Source: Pseudomonas sp. SJZ079
Lineage (GTDB): Bacteria; Pseudomonadota; Gammaproteobacteria; Pseudomonadales; Pseudomonadaceae
Assembly: GCF_007993865.1 (NCBI RefSeq)
Contig: NZ_VIUH01000001.1
Span: 310,001 to 374,000 of the forward strand
DNA length: 64,000 nt
Direction: 5' to 3'
Positions 9,115-17,081 of the stretch are shown here, in pieces. The notes beneath the pieces were generated by a model. That model saw nothing but the letters and a program-made list of their open reading frames with translations, ran no database searches and was not told where the DNA came from. The stretch's first letter is position 1. Each line of letters begins with the position of its first letter. Position numbers and translations under genes: made by a program.

Positions 9115-10041
9115 ATGAAAGCGCCCCGCGTTACTCTCGATCAATGGCGCACCCTGCAGGCGGTGGTCGATCAGGGCGGTTTCGCCCAGGCCGCCGAGGT
9201 GCTGCACCGCTCGCAATCCTCGATCAGCTATACCGTGGCGCGCATGCAGGAACAGCTCGGCATGCCGCTGTTGCGCATCGAAGGCCGCAAGGCGGTGCTC
9301 ACCGAAGCCGGCGATGTGCTGTTGCGTCGCTCGCGACAACTGGTGAAACAGGCCAGCCAGCTGGAAGACCTGGCCCATCACATGGAGCAGGGCTGGGAAG
9401 CCGAGGTGCGCCTGGTGGTCGATGCCGCCTACCCCAGCGCCCGCTTGGTCCGCGCGCTCACCGCCTTCATGCCGCAGAGCCGCGGCTGCCGGGTGCGACT
9501 GCGTGAGGAAGTGCTGTCCGGTGTCGAGGAAGTGCTCAAGGAAGGCGTCACCGACTTGGCGATCAGCGGCTTCAGTATTCCCGGTTATCTCGGCGCGGAG
9601 ATGAGTTCGGTGGAGTTCATCGCCGTCGCTCACCCCGATCATCCGCTGCATCGTTTGCAACGCGAACTGAGTTTCCAGGATCTGGAAACCCAGATGCAGG
9701 TGGTGATCCGCGACTCCGGCCGGCAGCAGCCACGCGATGTCGGCTGGCTCGGCGCCGAACAGCGCTGGACGGTGGGCAGCCTGGCCACCGCCGCCACCTT
9801 CGTCGGCAGTGGCCTGGGCTTCGCCTGGCTGCCCCGGCACTTGATCGAACGCGAACTGCATGATGGCCTGCTCAAGCCACTGCCGCTGGATCAGGGCGGC
9901 AGCCGCAACCCGCAGTTCTACCTGTATTCGAACAAGGACAAAGCACTCGGCCCGGCCGCAGAAATCCTCGTCGAACTGATCCAGCGCTTCGATGCCGCAC
10001 CGCTGAATGCCGCCTTCGCAGCGCCCCAGCCCCCCGCCTGA
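9115..10041 (+). CDS. LysR-family transcriptional regulator
   Basis: A 308-aa regulator with an N-terminal winged helix-turn-helix (TLQAVVDQGGFAQAAEVLHR and SQSSISYTVARM, about 14-50) and a periplasmic-binding-like effector domain. GGAGG sits 5 bases before the ATG at 9115; a GTG directly before it (9112) is possible. It is followed closely by an alpha/beta hydrolase and a cyclophilin gene on the same strand. The inducer and targets are unknown. Confidence 0.88.
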   Translation: MKAPRVTLDQWRTLQAVVDQGGFAQAAEVLHRSQSSISYTVARMQEQLGMPLLRIEGRKAVLTEAGDVLLRRSRQLVKQASQLEDLAHHMEQGWEAEVRLVVDAAYPSARLVRALTAFMPQSRGCRVRLREEVLSGVEEVLKEGVTDLAISGFSIPGYLGAEMSSVEFIAVAHPDHPLHRLQRELSFQDLETQMQVVIRDSGRQQPRDVGWLGAEQRWTVGSLATAATFVGSGLGFAWLPRHLIERELHDGLLKPLPLDQGGSRNPQFYLYSNKDKALGPAAEILVELIQRFDAAPLNAAFAAPQPPA

Positions 10042-10054
10042 GAGGAAGTTGCCC

Positions 10055-10870
10055 ATGTCCTATTTCGATAACGACGGTTGCCAGTTGCACTACGAAGAAT
10101 ACGGCCACGGCGCGCCAGTCCTGTTAGTCCATGGCCTGGGCTCCAGTACCCGCGACTGGGAGTACCAGCTCCCCGAACTGGCTAAGCACTACCGGGTGAT
10201 CGCCCTCGACGTGCGCGGTCATGGCCGCTCCGACAAGCCGCGCGAGCGCTACAGCATCGCCGGCTTCGCCGAGGACGTGGCGGCGCTGATCGAGCACTGC
10301 CAGCTCGGTGCGGTGCACCTGGTCGGCATCTCCATGGGCGGGATGATCGGCTTTCAGCTCGGCGTCGACCGCCCGGAATTGCTGAAGAGCCTATGTATCG
10401 TCAACAGCGGACCGGAAGTGAAGGCGAAAAGCCCACGCGACTACCTGGAAATCGCCAAGCGCTGGAGTCTGTCGCGCCTGCTCAGCCTGAAGACCATCGC
10501 CAAGGCCCTGGGTAAGCTGCTGTTTCCCAAACCCGAACAGGCCGAGCTGCGGCAGAAGATCGAAGATCGCTGGCCACAAAACGACAAACGCGCCTACCTC
10601 GCCAGTCTCGACGCGATTATCGGTTGGGGCGTACGGGAACGTCTGGCGCGCATCACCTGTCCTACTCTGGTGGTCAGCGCCGACCGCGATTACACCCCCG
10701 TGGCGCAGAAGGCCGCTTACGTCAAGGAGCTGCCCAATGCACGGTTGCTGGTGATCGAAGATTCGCGTCACGCCACACCACTGGATCAACCGCAGTGTTT
10801 CAATAGCCACCTGTTGGCCTTCCTCGCCGAAGTCGAACAGGCCGCACCCACTCCCTCTAAGGACCACTAA
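10055..10870 (+). CDS. Alpha/beta hydrolase
   Basis: A 271-aa alpha/beta-fold hydrolase without a signal peptide. The oxyanion motif HGLGSS (26-31), nucleophile elbow GISMGG (Ser93), acid residue in VVSADRDY (Asp210 or Asp212) and His239 in SRHATP make a complete catalytic triad. The closest architectural match is the 3-oxoadipate enol-lactonase/esterase branch, but the substrate is not evident. Start ATG at 10055 follows GAGGAAG. Two bases separate its stop from the ppiA start, so they are likely cotranscribed. Confidence 0.85.
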   Translation: MSYFDNDGCQLHYEEYGHGAPVLLVHGLGSSTRDWEYQLPELAKHYRVIALDVRGHGRSDKPRERYSIAGFAEDVAALIEHCQLGAVHLVGISMGGMIGFQLGVDRPELLKSLCIVNSGPEVKAKSPRDYLEIAKRWSLSRLLSLKTIAKALGKLLFPKPEQAELRQKIEDRWPQNDKRAYLASLDAIIGWGVRERLARITCPTLVVSADRDYTPVAQKAAYVKELPNARLLVIEDSRHATPLDQPQCFNSHLLAFLAEVEQAAPTPSKDH

Positions 10871-10872
10871 GC

Positions 10873-11427
10873 ATGTTGAAGAAACTCGCCCTCGCCGCCT
10901 GCTCCCTGCTGTTTGCCGCCAGCCTGCTGGCTGCGGAGAACCCGAAAGTGTTGCTGACCACCAGTCTCGGCGAAATCGAAATCGAACTGGCCGCCGACAA
11001 AGCACCGATCAGCGTAGAGAACTTCCTCGCTTACGTGGACAGCGGCTATTACGCGGGCACCCAGTTCCACCGGGTGATCCCTGGCTTCATGGTCCAGGGC
11101 GGCGGCTTCGACGCCGACCTGCAGCAGAAACAGACCCGCGCACCGATCAAGAACGAAGCCGACAACGGCCTGCACAACGTCCGCGGCACCCTGGCCATGG
11201 CCCGTACCCAGGTTCGCGACTCGGCCACCAGCCAGTTCTTCATCAACCACAAGGACAATGCCTTCCTCGACCATGGCAGCCGTGACTTCGGTTATGCCGT
11301 GTTCGGCAAGGTGGTGCGCGGCATGGAAGTGGTCGACCAGATTGCCCAGGTACCTACCGGCAACCGCGCAGGCCAACAGGATGTGCCGAACAAGCCGGTC
11401 TTGATTCTCGAAGCCAAGCGCCTATAA
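10873..11427 (+). CDS. ppiA: Periplasmic peptidyl-prolyl cis-trans isomerase (cyclophilin type)
   Basis: A 184-aa cyclophilin that speeds proline isomerisation during protein folding in the periplasm. The signal peptide covers about 1-20 (ending SLLAA). Catalytic core motifs follow: [13 protein letters not shown] (active-site Arg/Phe), ATSQFFIN and the loop YAVFGKVV. The length agrees with PpiA. It ends in a strong hairpin. Confidence 0.92.
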   Translation: MLKKLALAACSLLFAASLLAAENPKVLLTTSLGEIEIELAADKAPISVENFLAYVDSGYYAGTQFHRVIPGFMVQGGGFDADLQQKQTRAPIKNEADNGLHNVRGTLAMARTQVRDSATSQFFINHKDNAFLDHGSRDFGYAVFGKVVRGMEVVDQIAQVPTGNRAGQQDVPNKPVLILEAKRL

Positions 11428-11428
11428 C

Positions 11429-11458
11429 CAGAGGGCGGCGCACGAAGGCCGCCCTCTG
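11429..11458 (+). terminator. Hairpin after ppiA
   Basis: CAGAGGGCGGC and GCCGCCCTCTG form a perfect 11-bp stem with an 8-base loop directly after the ppiA stop. No T-run follows, so it is a terminator candidate or an mRNA-stabilising hairpin. Confidence 0.6.
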
Positions 11459-11634
11459 TACAGCCACCATCGCGTAACCGCCGCCAAGGCCCTGCAACGC
11501 GCAGCGTCTGACCAACGTCCCGCCCTCGCGGCGGCCTGCTCGGCCCGCACGCACCTCGCGCCTTGGGGGCTATGCCGCCAGCGCCCCGGCTTCACGCCGA
11601 GGAACCGACAGCACACACTCGGCAGGATTACCAC

Positions 11635-11811
11635 TTACTGCTCGTACTCATCCTCGGCCGGGGCAGGCTCAGTTGGCATGGGCTCCGCCGGCGCGGGAGC
11701 CTGCTGCTCCTGTACCGGTGGCGCCGGTGGAACACTAGGCTGTTCCGGTTCCTTGTCGCACCCCACCAACGCCAGGGCGAAAACCGCGGGTAACAGAAGT
11801 AAAATATTCAT
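11635..11811 (-). CDS. Small proline-rich lipoprotein (58 aa)
   Basis: A short gene found by translating the minus strand. The product starts MNILLLLPAVFALALVGCDK: a hydrophobic signal ending in the perfect lipobox LVGC (Cys18). The rest is a Pro/Glu/Gln/Ala-rich low-complexity tail ending EDEYEQ, as in many small surface lipoproteins. GGAGG lies 6 bases before the ATG. No sorting Asp problem is obvious except Asp at +2 (after Cys), which in enterobacteria favours inner-membrane retention; the rule differs in Pseudomonas. Function unknown. Confidence 0.75.
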   Translation of the reverse strand: MNILLLLPAVFALALVGCDKEPEQPSVPPAPPVQEQQAPAPAEPMPTEPAPAEDEYEQ

Positions 11812-12092
11812 GTCTGACCTCCATCACTAATGGCTATCCGAACTCGGGCAGGCAGGTTTAGCCGCCCCTCGCTCTTATGGACCTGTATCAGGCGCATGAG
11901 TGCCGTAAAGGCCGACAGGGCTCAGCCGCTCAACCCTGGCCGCACGAGTCACACCCCCAGTCGATGATCGACAGCAGATACCTGCGCCCCCCAGGTACGG
12001 CCTTAACGCTGCGGCATTGCCCGGCGGTCGAGCGCCTGCGGGTTAAGGGATAGAATCAGGTTCTTCTCCCTGACTTGGGCAGGATGCCTGAC

Positions 12093-13925
12093 ATGCTGTT
12101 TCGCCGCTTCGAAGCCCTGCTCGACGTATTCAAAGCCAGCCCCGACCATGAGCCGCCGCAAGGTGTCCTGCCGTTCTACGCCCATTATCGGCGCCAGGCC
12201 TGGCCGCTGCTGATCGCCGTACTGGTGGTCGGGTTCTTCGCCGCGCTGATCGAAGTGGCGCTGTTCAGCTTTCTCGGCCGACTGATCGACATGACCCAGG
12301 CCACGCCGAGTAGCGCCTTCTTCAGCCAGTACCGGGGCGAACTGCTGTGGATGCTGCTGGTCGCGATGATCCTGCGCCCGGTGGTCTTCGGCCTGCACGA
12401 CCTGTTGGCCAACCAGGCGATCACCCCCAACCTGACCAATCTGGTGCGCTGGCAGAACCACCGTTATGTGCTCAAACAGAGCCTGAGTTTCTTCCAGAAT
12501 GACTTCGCCGGACGCATCGCCCAACGCATCATGCAGACCGGCCCGGCCCTGCGCGACTCGGCCCTGCAGGTGGTCGATGCGCTCTGGCACGTGCTGGTCT
12601 ACGCCGGCAGCGCGCTCTACCTGTTCGCCGAGGCCGACCTGCGCCTGATGCTGCCGTTGCTGCTGTGGATTGTCGGCTACTGCCTGCTGCTGCGGCACTT
12701 CGTGCCGCTGATCAAGCAGCGTTCGGCCACCGCCTCGGCGGCGCGCTCCACGTTGATGGGCCGGGTGGTGGACGGCTACACCAACATCATGACCCTGAAG
12801 CTGTTCGCCCACACCCGCGAGGAGGAAGGCTACGCCCGCACCGCCATGCAGGACCTGCTCGACAAGGTGCGCCTGCAGACCCGCACCGTCACCGCCCTGG
12901 ATTTCAGCGTCACCTGCCTCAACGGCCTGCTGATCGGCAGCACTGGCACTCTGGCCCTGTGGCTGTGGAGCCAGGGGCTGATCAGCACCGGCGCCATCGC
13001 CCTGGCCATTGGCCTGGTGATCCGCATCAACAACATGGCCGAGTGGATCATGTGGGTGGTCAACGGCATCTTCGAAAACGTCGGCACCGTGCAGGACGGC
13101 ATGCAGACTATCGTCCAGCCCTGTCACCTGCTCGACCAGACAGGTGCCCAACCGCTCGTGGTGCAGCGCGGCGCCGTGCACTTCGCCGCCATCCACTTCC
13201 ACTACGGCAAGCCCTCCGGGGTGATCGACGGTCTCGACCTGCAGGTGCATCCCGGCGAGAAAATCGGTCTGGTCGGTCCATCGGGGGCGGGCAAGTCGAC
13301 CCTGGTCAGCCTGCTGCTACGCCTGTATGACCTGCAGGCCGGGCGCATTCTGATCGACGACCAGGACATCGCCGCAGTGACTCAGGAAAGCCTGCGCGAG
13401 CAGATCGGCGTGGTCACCCAGGACTGCTCGCTGCTGCACCGTTCGATTCGCGACAACCTGCGCTACGGCAAGCCCGACGCCAGCGAGGCGGAGCTGCGCG
13501 CGGCCGTGCGCAAGTCGCGCGCCGATAGCTTCATCGCCCAACTGGACGACAACCAGGGCGGCCGCGGCTTCGACGCCAAGGTCGGCGAACGCGGGGTCAA
13601 ACTCTCCGGTGGACAGCGCCAGCGCATCGCCATCGCTCGCGTGCTGCTGAAAGACGCGCCGATCCTGGTGCTCGACGAAGCCACCTCGGCGCTGGACTCA
13701 GAGGTCGAGGCGGCGATCCAGGAGAGCCTGGATACCTTGATGCAGGGCAAAACCGTGATTGCCATCGCCCACCGCCTGTCGACCATCGCGCGCATGGACC
13801 GCCTGGTGGTGATCGATCAGGGCCGCATCGTCGAAAGCGGCACGCACAGCCAGCTGATCGCCCACGGCGGTCTCTACGCCCGTCTCTGGCAACACCAGAC
13901 AGGGGGTTTCGTCGGAGTGGAGTGA
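12093..13925 (+). CDS. ABC transporter, fused permease-ATPase (multidrug/lipid exporter type)
   Basis: A 610-aa half transporter expected to work as a homodimer in the inner membrane. The N-terminal half (about 30-320) carries six membrane helices. The C-terminal ATPase has Walker A GPSGAGKST (about 395-403), signature LSGGQRQR (about 504), Walker B with DEATSALD and the H-loop IAHRLSTIARM. I start at the ATG beginning MLFRRFEALLD; an in-frame ATG at 12084 would add three residues. Cargo is unknown: MsbA-like lipid or drug export are both possible. Confidence 0.85.
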   Translation: MLFRRFEALLDVFKASPDHEPPQGVLPFYAHYRRQAWPLLIAVLVVGFFAALIEVALFSFLGRLIDMTQATPSSAFFSQYRGELLWMLLVAMILRPVVFGLHDLLANQAITPNLTNLVRWQNHRYVLKQSLSFFQNDFAGRIAQRIMQTGPALRDSALQVVDALWHVLVYAGSALYLFAEADLRLMLPLLLWIVGYCLLLRHFVPLIKQRSATASAARSTLMGRVVDGYTNIMTLKLFAHTREEEGYARTAMQDLLDKVRLQTRTVTALDFSVTCLNGLLIGSTGTLALWLWSQGLISTGAIALAIGLVIRINNMAEWIMWVVNGIFENVGTVQDGMQTIVQPCHLLDQTGAQPLVVQRGAVHFAAIHFHYGKPSGVIDGLDLQVHPGEKIGLVGPSGAGKSTLVSLLLRLYDLQAGRILIDDQDIAAVTQESLREQIGVVTQDCSLLHRSIRDNLRYGKPDASEAELRAAVRKSRADSFIAQLDDNQGGRGFDAKVGERGVKLSGGQRQRIAIARVLLKDAPILVLDEATSALDSEVEAAIQESLDTLMQGKTVIAIAHRLSTIARMDRLVVIDQGRIVESGTHSQLIAHGGLYARLWQHQTGGFVGVE

Positions 13926-13989
13926 ACTTTCCCGTCATCGAGGGTCACATGAAGTCCTTGTAAGCAGACTCCAGCAGAGGAACAGCCAT

Positions 13990-14265
13990 ATGAAATTGGC
14001 CTCAGTTGTCAGCGCCGTGATTTCCAGTCTCGCGCCCGGTGTATTTGCCCAGGATGGCCTGCAAGACCGTAGCGTGGGAATTCCCGCGGTGAACTACCAC
14101 TACGGGATGAAAGTCGATGTACAGAAGGTGCTGCAACGCACCGACACCTCCCAGCACAAAGGCGTGGTACCGGTGACCCTGGTCTATGAAGACAGTAAAG
14201 GGGCGGTGCACAAGATCCGTTTCCTCGAATGGGGCGGCAGCGGCGACTCCAGCAAATTCACCTGA
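13990..14265 (+). CDS. DUF2790 family small secreted protein
   Basis: A 91-aa protein with a Sec signal (about 1-20, ending GVFA) and the DUF2790 core: VNYHYGMKVDVQKVL and GVVPVTLVYEDSKG. This is a family of unknown function, common and often multi-copy in Pseudomonas. Its stop (14263-14265) directly abuts the stop of the converging gene at 14266. Confidence 0.8.
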   Translation: MKLASVVSAVISSLAPGVFAQDGLQDRSVGIPAVNYHYGMKVDVQKVLQRTDTSQHKGVVPVTLVYEDSKGAVHKIRFLEWGGSGDSSKFT

Positions 14266-15390
14266 TCAGAGCTGTCGATAGGGGAGCAGGCTGCGCGCCT
14301 CCTCGGCGTAGCCCTGCACCCCCACTCGCTCCTGCTCGAGAAAATTCGCCACCGCCGCGCGCAAGCCGGGATGGCAGAGGTAATGCCAGGAGTGGGTGAT
14401 CACCGGTTCGAAGCCACGGATCAACTTGTGCTCGCCCTGGGCACCGGCATCGAAGCGCTGCAACCCCTGAGCGATGGCATAGTCCATGCCTTGGTAGAAA
14501 CAGGTCTCGAAGTGCAGGCGGTCGAACTCCGCCAGGCAGCCCCAATAGCGGCCGTATAAACTGCCGGCGCCGGTCAGGCTGAAGGCCATCGCCACCGGCT
14601 GCGCGCCCCGACGCGCCAACACCACGCGGATGGCCTCGGGCATGCGCTCGGCCAACAGGCTGAAGAACGTCCGGGTCAGATAGGGTGCTTGGCCACGCAC
14701 CTGATAGGTATTGGCGTAACACAGGTAGACGAAATCCCACTCGACCTCGCTGAGCTGATGCCCCTCGCGCCAGTCGAACTCGATGCCCTGCCCCGCCACC
14801 TGCTCGCGCTCCTTGCGAATCTGTTTGCGCTTGCGTGAACTCAGGCCGTCGAGGAAATCCTGAAAGTCCCGGTAGTCGCGGTTGCGCCAGTGGAACTGGC
14901 AGCCGAGTCGTTCCAGCCAACCCTCGCGCCCCCGCAGCAGGACATCGGCGGCCGCATCGGTAAAATTGATATGCAGGCTGGATAAGCCTTGAGACTCCAA
15001 CTGCGCGGTGAGCTCATCGAGCAACTGCGTCGCTGCGGCCGGGGCACCGAGCAAGCGCGGGCCGCCCACCGGCGAGAAGGGAATGGCGCCGAGCAGCTTG
15101 GGGTAATAGCCGATCCCGGCGCGCAGGCAGGCGTCGGCCCAGCCATGATCGAACACGTACTCGCCGTAGGAGTGGTTTTTCACGTACGCCGGCAGCGCCG
15201 CCAACGGCTGCCCCTGGGCATCGAGCAACACCTGATGCGCCGCCTGCCAACCGCTGCGCCCACCGACGCTGGTGCTGTCTTCCAGAGCAGAGAGAAAGGC
15301 ATGGCGGAGAAAGGGCTGCGGCGCAGGCAGCAGACCATCCCAGGTCGCGGCGGCGAGTTCGCTCAAGCGGTGCAGGCTGTAAACGGGCAT
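14266..15390 (-). CDS. FemAB-like / GNAT-fold acyltransferase (peptidogalycan biosynthesis family)
   Basis: A 374-aa cytoplasmic protein of the FemAB_like (PF04339, formerly DUF482) family, made of two GNAT-type halves. Motifs seen are PFLRHAFLSALE (about 26-37), SYGEYVFDHGWADA, KLLGAIPFSPV and a C-terminal RFDAGAQGEHKLIRGFEPV. The family name implies cell-wall aminoacyl transfer, but no substrate is proven. It is a single gene, with no RBS stronger than the average. Confidence 0.78.
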   Translation of the reverse strand: MPVYSLHRLSELAAATWDGLLPAPQPFLRHAFLSALEDSTSVGGRSGWQAAHQVLLDAQGQPLAALPAYVKNHSYGEYVFDHGWADACLRAGIGYYPKLLGAIPFSPVGGPRLLGAPAAATQLLDELTAQLESQGLSSLHINFTDAAADVLLRGREGWLERLGCQFHWRNRDYRDFQDFLDGLSSRKRKQIRKEREQVAGQGIEFDWREGHQLSEVEWDFVYLCYANTYQVRGQAPYLTRTFFSLLAERMPEAIRVVLARRGAQPVAMAFSLTGAGSLYGRYWGCLAEFDRLHFETCFYQGMDYAIAQGLQRFDAGAQGEHKLIRGFEPVITHSWHYLCHPGLRAAVANFLEQERVGVQGYAEEARSLLPYRQL

Positions 15391-15495
15391 CCCAGGTATC
15401 CGCAGTCACTGAATAGGCAGAGGCAATCAGCCTGCACTATATCGCTAATGGCGACCACGCCAGAGGGCTACAGGCTGGAGGCATTCCTGGCGCAC

Positions 15496-15521
15496 AAAAA
15501 AAGGGGCGACCTAAGTCGCCC
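15496..15521 (-). terminator. Intrinsic terminator of ccoM
   Basis: On the minus strand GGGCGAC-TTAG-GTCGCCC is followed by C and seven T residues. It starts about 30 bases after the ccoM stop, making ccoM a monocistronic unit. Confidence 0.88.
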
Positions 15522-15553
15522 GAATTGCCTTGCGTGCCCATTGCCGGAGGGAT

Positions 15554-15670
15554 TCAGTGCGTCTTGCGCTTGTGCGAATCCTTCCAGATGAAATAACCGA
15601 CGCCGGCGAAGAACGCGACCATCAGGCCGACGGTGCCGATACCGGCGAGAACCACCACATCGATAAACAT
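15554..15670 (-). CDS. ccoM: cbb3-type cytochrome c oxidase small subunit CcoM (38 aa)
   Basis: A 38-residue single-span membrane protein read from the minus strand. It starts MFIDVVVLAGIGTVGLMVAF, continues GYFIWKDSHKRK and ends in a basic tail. This matches the CcoM subunit first seen in the Pseudomonas stutzeri cbb3 oxidase structure, where it contacts CcoN/CcoP and aids assembly or stability. AGGAGG lies 5 bases before the ATG. It has a perfect ANR box upstream and its own terminator, and is not linked to ccoNOQP in this window. Identification rests on remembered sequence likeness, which is strong for such a short protein. Confidence 0.85.
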   Translation of the reverse strand: MFIDVVVLAGIGTVGLMVAFFAGVGYFIWKDSHKRKTH

Positions 15671-15708
15671 GCTTGCCTCCTGCACCAGTCCTTGCTGGGA
15701 ATGACTGC

Positions 15709-15750
15709 AAGGTACGTGGCGGCGCGGCAACGGGCATTGATCTGGATCAA
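15709..15750 (-). promoter_or_regulatory. ANR/FNR-dependent promoter of ccoM
   Basis: TTGATCTGGATCAA (15737-15750) is a perfect FNR/ANR box (TTGAT-N4-ATCAA). A -10-like TACCTT lies at 15709-15714 on the minus strand, giving a start near 15702. The box centre then falls at about -41.5, the class II FNR position. This predicts oxygen-limited induction of ccoM. Confidence 0.8.
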
Positions 15751-15821
15751 TACAGTCGCGCTTGCCGTCGGACGGGGACGCCCGGCGAACGATTCACGGC
15801 GTCCACGGACGCCGGGCAGGC

Positions 15822-15983
15822 TCAGCGTTTTTTCGGTTTGCTTTTCGACTTTTTCTTGCCCGAGGGTAGCGGCAGCGCCTGTTCGAAGGCCTGGCGCATC
15901 TCGTTGAGCTTCTTGTCGCGCAGGTCGTGGATACGCTTGTCGCGTTCGGCGCCGAAGTCGATCAGTTTGTCGTCATTGCTCAT
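15822..15983 (-). CDS. Small basic protein coupled to alkB (53 aa)
   Basis: A 53-aa charged protein beginning MSNDDKLIDFGAERDKRI and ending in a Lys/Ser/Pro-rich basic tail (GKKKSKSKPKKR). It likely forms one helix (about 8-35) followed by a disordered nucleic-acid-binding-like tail. Its ATG overlaps the alkB TGA by 4 bases (ATGA), which decides the start and implies translational coupling. Function unknown; the linkage hints at a role near AlkB or simply cotranscription. Confidence 0.7.
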   Translation of the reverse strand: MSNDDKLIDFGAERDKRIHDLRDKKLNEMRQAFEQALPLPSGKKKSKSKPKKR

Positions 15984-16588
15984 GCTGGAGACCGGATTAA
16001 GCGAAATGTCAGGTTCAGGCGCGGCGCACAGGGGGTGCGCGTCTTCGCCACTTGGTGCTGCCAATAATGCTGCGTCGACCCGCGCATGACCAGCAGCGAG
16101 CCATGATTAAGCGCTAAGGAGTGCTCGATGCGCGACTGCCCTGTGCGCCGCAGATCGAAACGCCGGGTGCCGCCGAGACTGAGCGAAACCACCACCGGAT
16201 CACTGCCCAGCTCGGCTTCGTCGTCGCTGTGCCAGCCCATGGAGTCTTGCCCGTCGCGGTAGTAGTTGAGCAATACGCCGTTCAGCGGCTGCCCGGCGGC
16301 TTCGACCACCCGCGCGCGTATCCCTTGCAGCAACGGCGTCCAGGGCAGCGGCCGATGGGTTTGACCGGAGTAACAATAACTGGCCTCGGCATCGCCGTAC
16401 CAGGCGAGCAGACGCGGCACCGGACAGACGCGGCCATATAGCCGCACCTGGGGCTGCTGCCAGGGGGTTTCATCGAGTAACTGCTTGAGCCACAGGTCCG
16501 CCGTCGCGTCATCCAGCCAGTCCGACTGATAGTCGAGCTCGGCATGCGCCAGGTACAACTCGCTGTCATTGAAAAGATTCACAGGCAT
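15980..16588 (-). CDS. alkB: AlkB-like 2-oxoglutarate/Fe(II) dioxygenase
   Basis: Predicted to repair alkylated nucleic-acid bases by oxidative demethylation. The 202-aa product (ATG at 16588, MPVNLFND) has the iron triad HSD (His120, Asp122) within GWHSDDE plus His178 (YWQHQVAK), NYYRDG (109-114) and the 2-oxoglutarate-binding RLNLTFR (190-196). This matches the AlkB/ALKBH2-3-like branch rather than E. coli AlkB proper. The SD is weak (GCCGAG directly before ATG). Downstream is the coupled 53-aa gene. Confidence 0.85.
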   Translation of the reverse strand: MPVNLFNDSELYLAHAELDYQSDWLDDATADLWLKQLLDETPWQQPQVRLYGRVCPVPRLLAWYGDAEASYCYSGQTHRPLPWTPLLQGIRARVVEAAGQPLNGVLLNYYRDGQDSMGWHSDDEAELGSDPVVVSLSLGGTRRFDLRRTGQSRIEHSLALNHGSLLVMRGSTQHYWQHQVAKTRTPCAPRLNLTFRLIRSPA

Positions 16589-16620
16589 CTCGGCACTGCA
16601 GAGGAACGGGGCCCAGGCAT

Positions 16621-16917
16621 TCAGACCTCCACATCCACCCACACACCTTGCCGGGGCAACTCGTCGAGCGCCGCCTCATCGGCCTCGTCCACTTCGCCCG
16701 CCGCCAGTTGCTCGGGGGTGTAACCGCGGCGCTGACGCCGCCGCTGCTCTTCGCGCAACAGCGCCTCGGCATCCTGTGGATGACGTTTATCCAGGTTCAG
16801 GGCACTCTCCTTGGCGCTCGCCTGAACCGGCGTCACCGGCGCAATGTCCGGCCTGGGCTTGATCACGTCCTGCTGGGCAGTGACCGGCACCAGGCTGTGC
16901 GGAATGGGTGGTAGCAC
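16621..16917 (-). CDS. Conserved hypothetical protein, charged and disordered (98 aa)
   Basis: A 98-aa protein starting at GTG (LPPIPHSLVPVTAQQ), with GGGGAGG 9 bases upstream. The middle is rich in Arg, Gln and Glu (EALLREEQRRRQRRG) and the C-terminal part is acidic (VDEADEAALDEL). There is no signal peptide or membrane segment. I recognise it as a type seen in Pseudomonas but know no function. It precedes alkB on the same strand with a 32-base gap. Confidence 0.65.
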   Translation of the reverse strand: MLPPIPHSLVPVTAQQDVIKPRPDIAPVTPVQASAKESALNLDKRHPQDAEALLREEQRRRQRRGYTPEQLAAGEVDEADEAALDELPRQGVWVDVEV

Positions 16918-17081
16918 GTTATTAGGCCTCCCCTTTGGTCAGTCTGTCGGCCAGGCAAACGCCGACTTGAGGCAGCCTCGCTACACTTTTGACTGAAGTT
17001 GGCTCGCTAAGTGCCATTGCGTCTTTGGTCTTGGCGTGACGTTCCGTTACCATAGCCGGCTTTTTCACGCGGGAGACAGGC

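Noticed and set aside
11563-11793. A 76-codon open frame on the plus strand
   Set aside because: Arg/Leu-rich product without RBS; the minus strand of the same bases encodes the lipobox protein with a strong RBS.
12003-13250. A 415-codon open frame antisense to the ABC exporter
   Set aside because: Shadow frame; the sense strand shows Walker A and B and a complete exporter.
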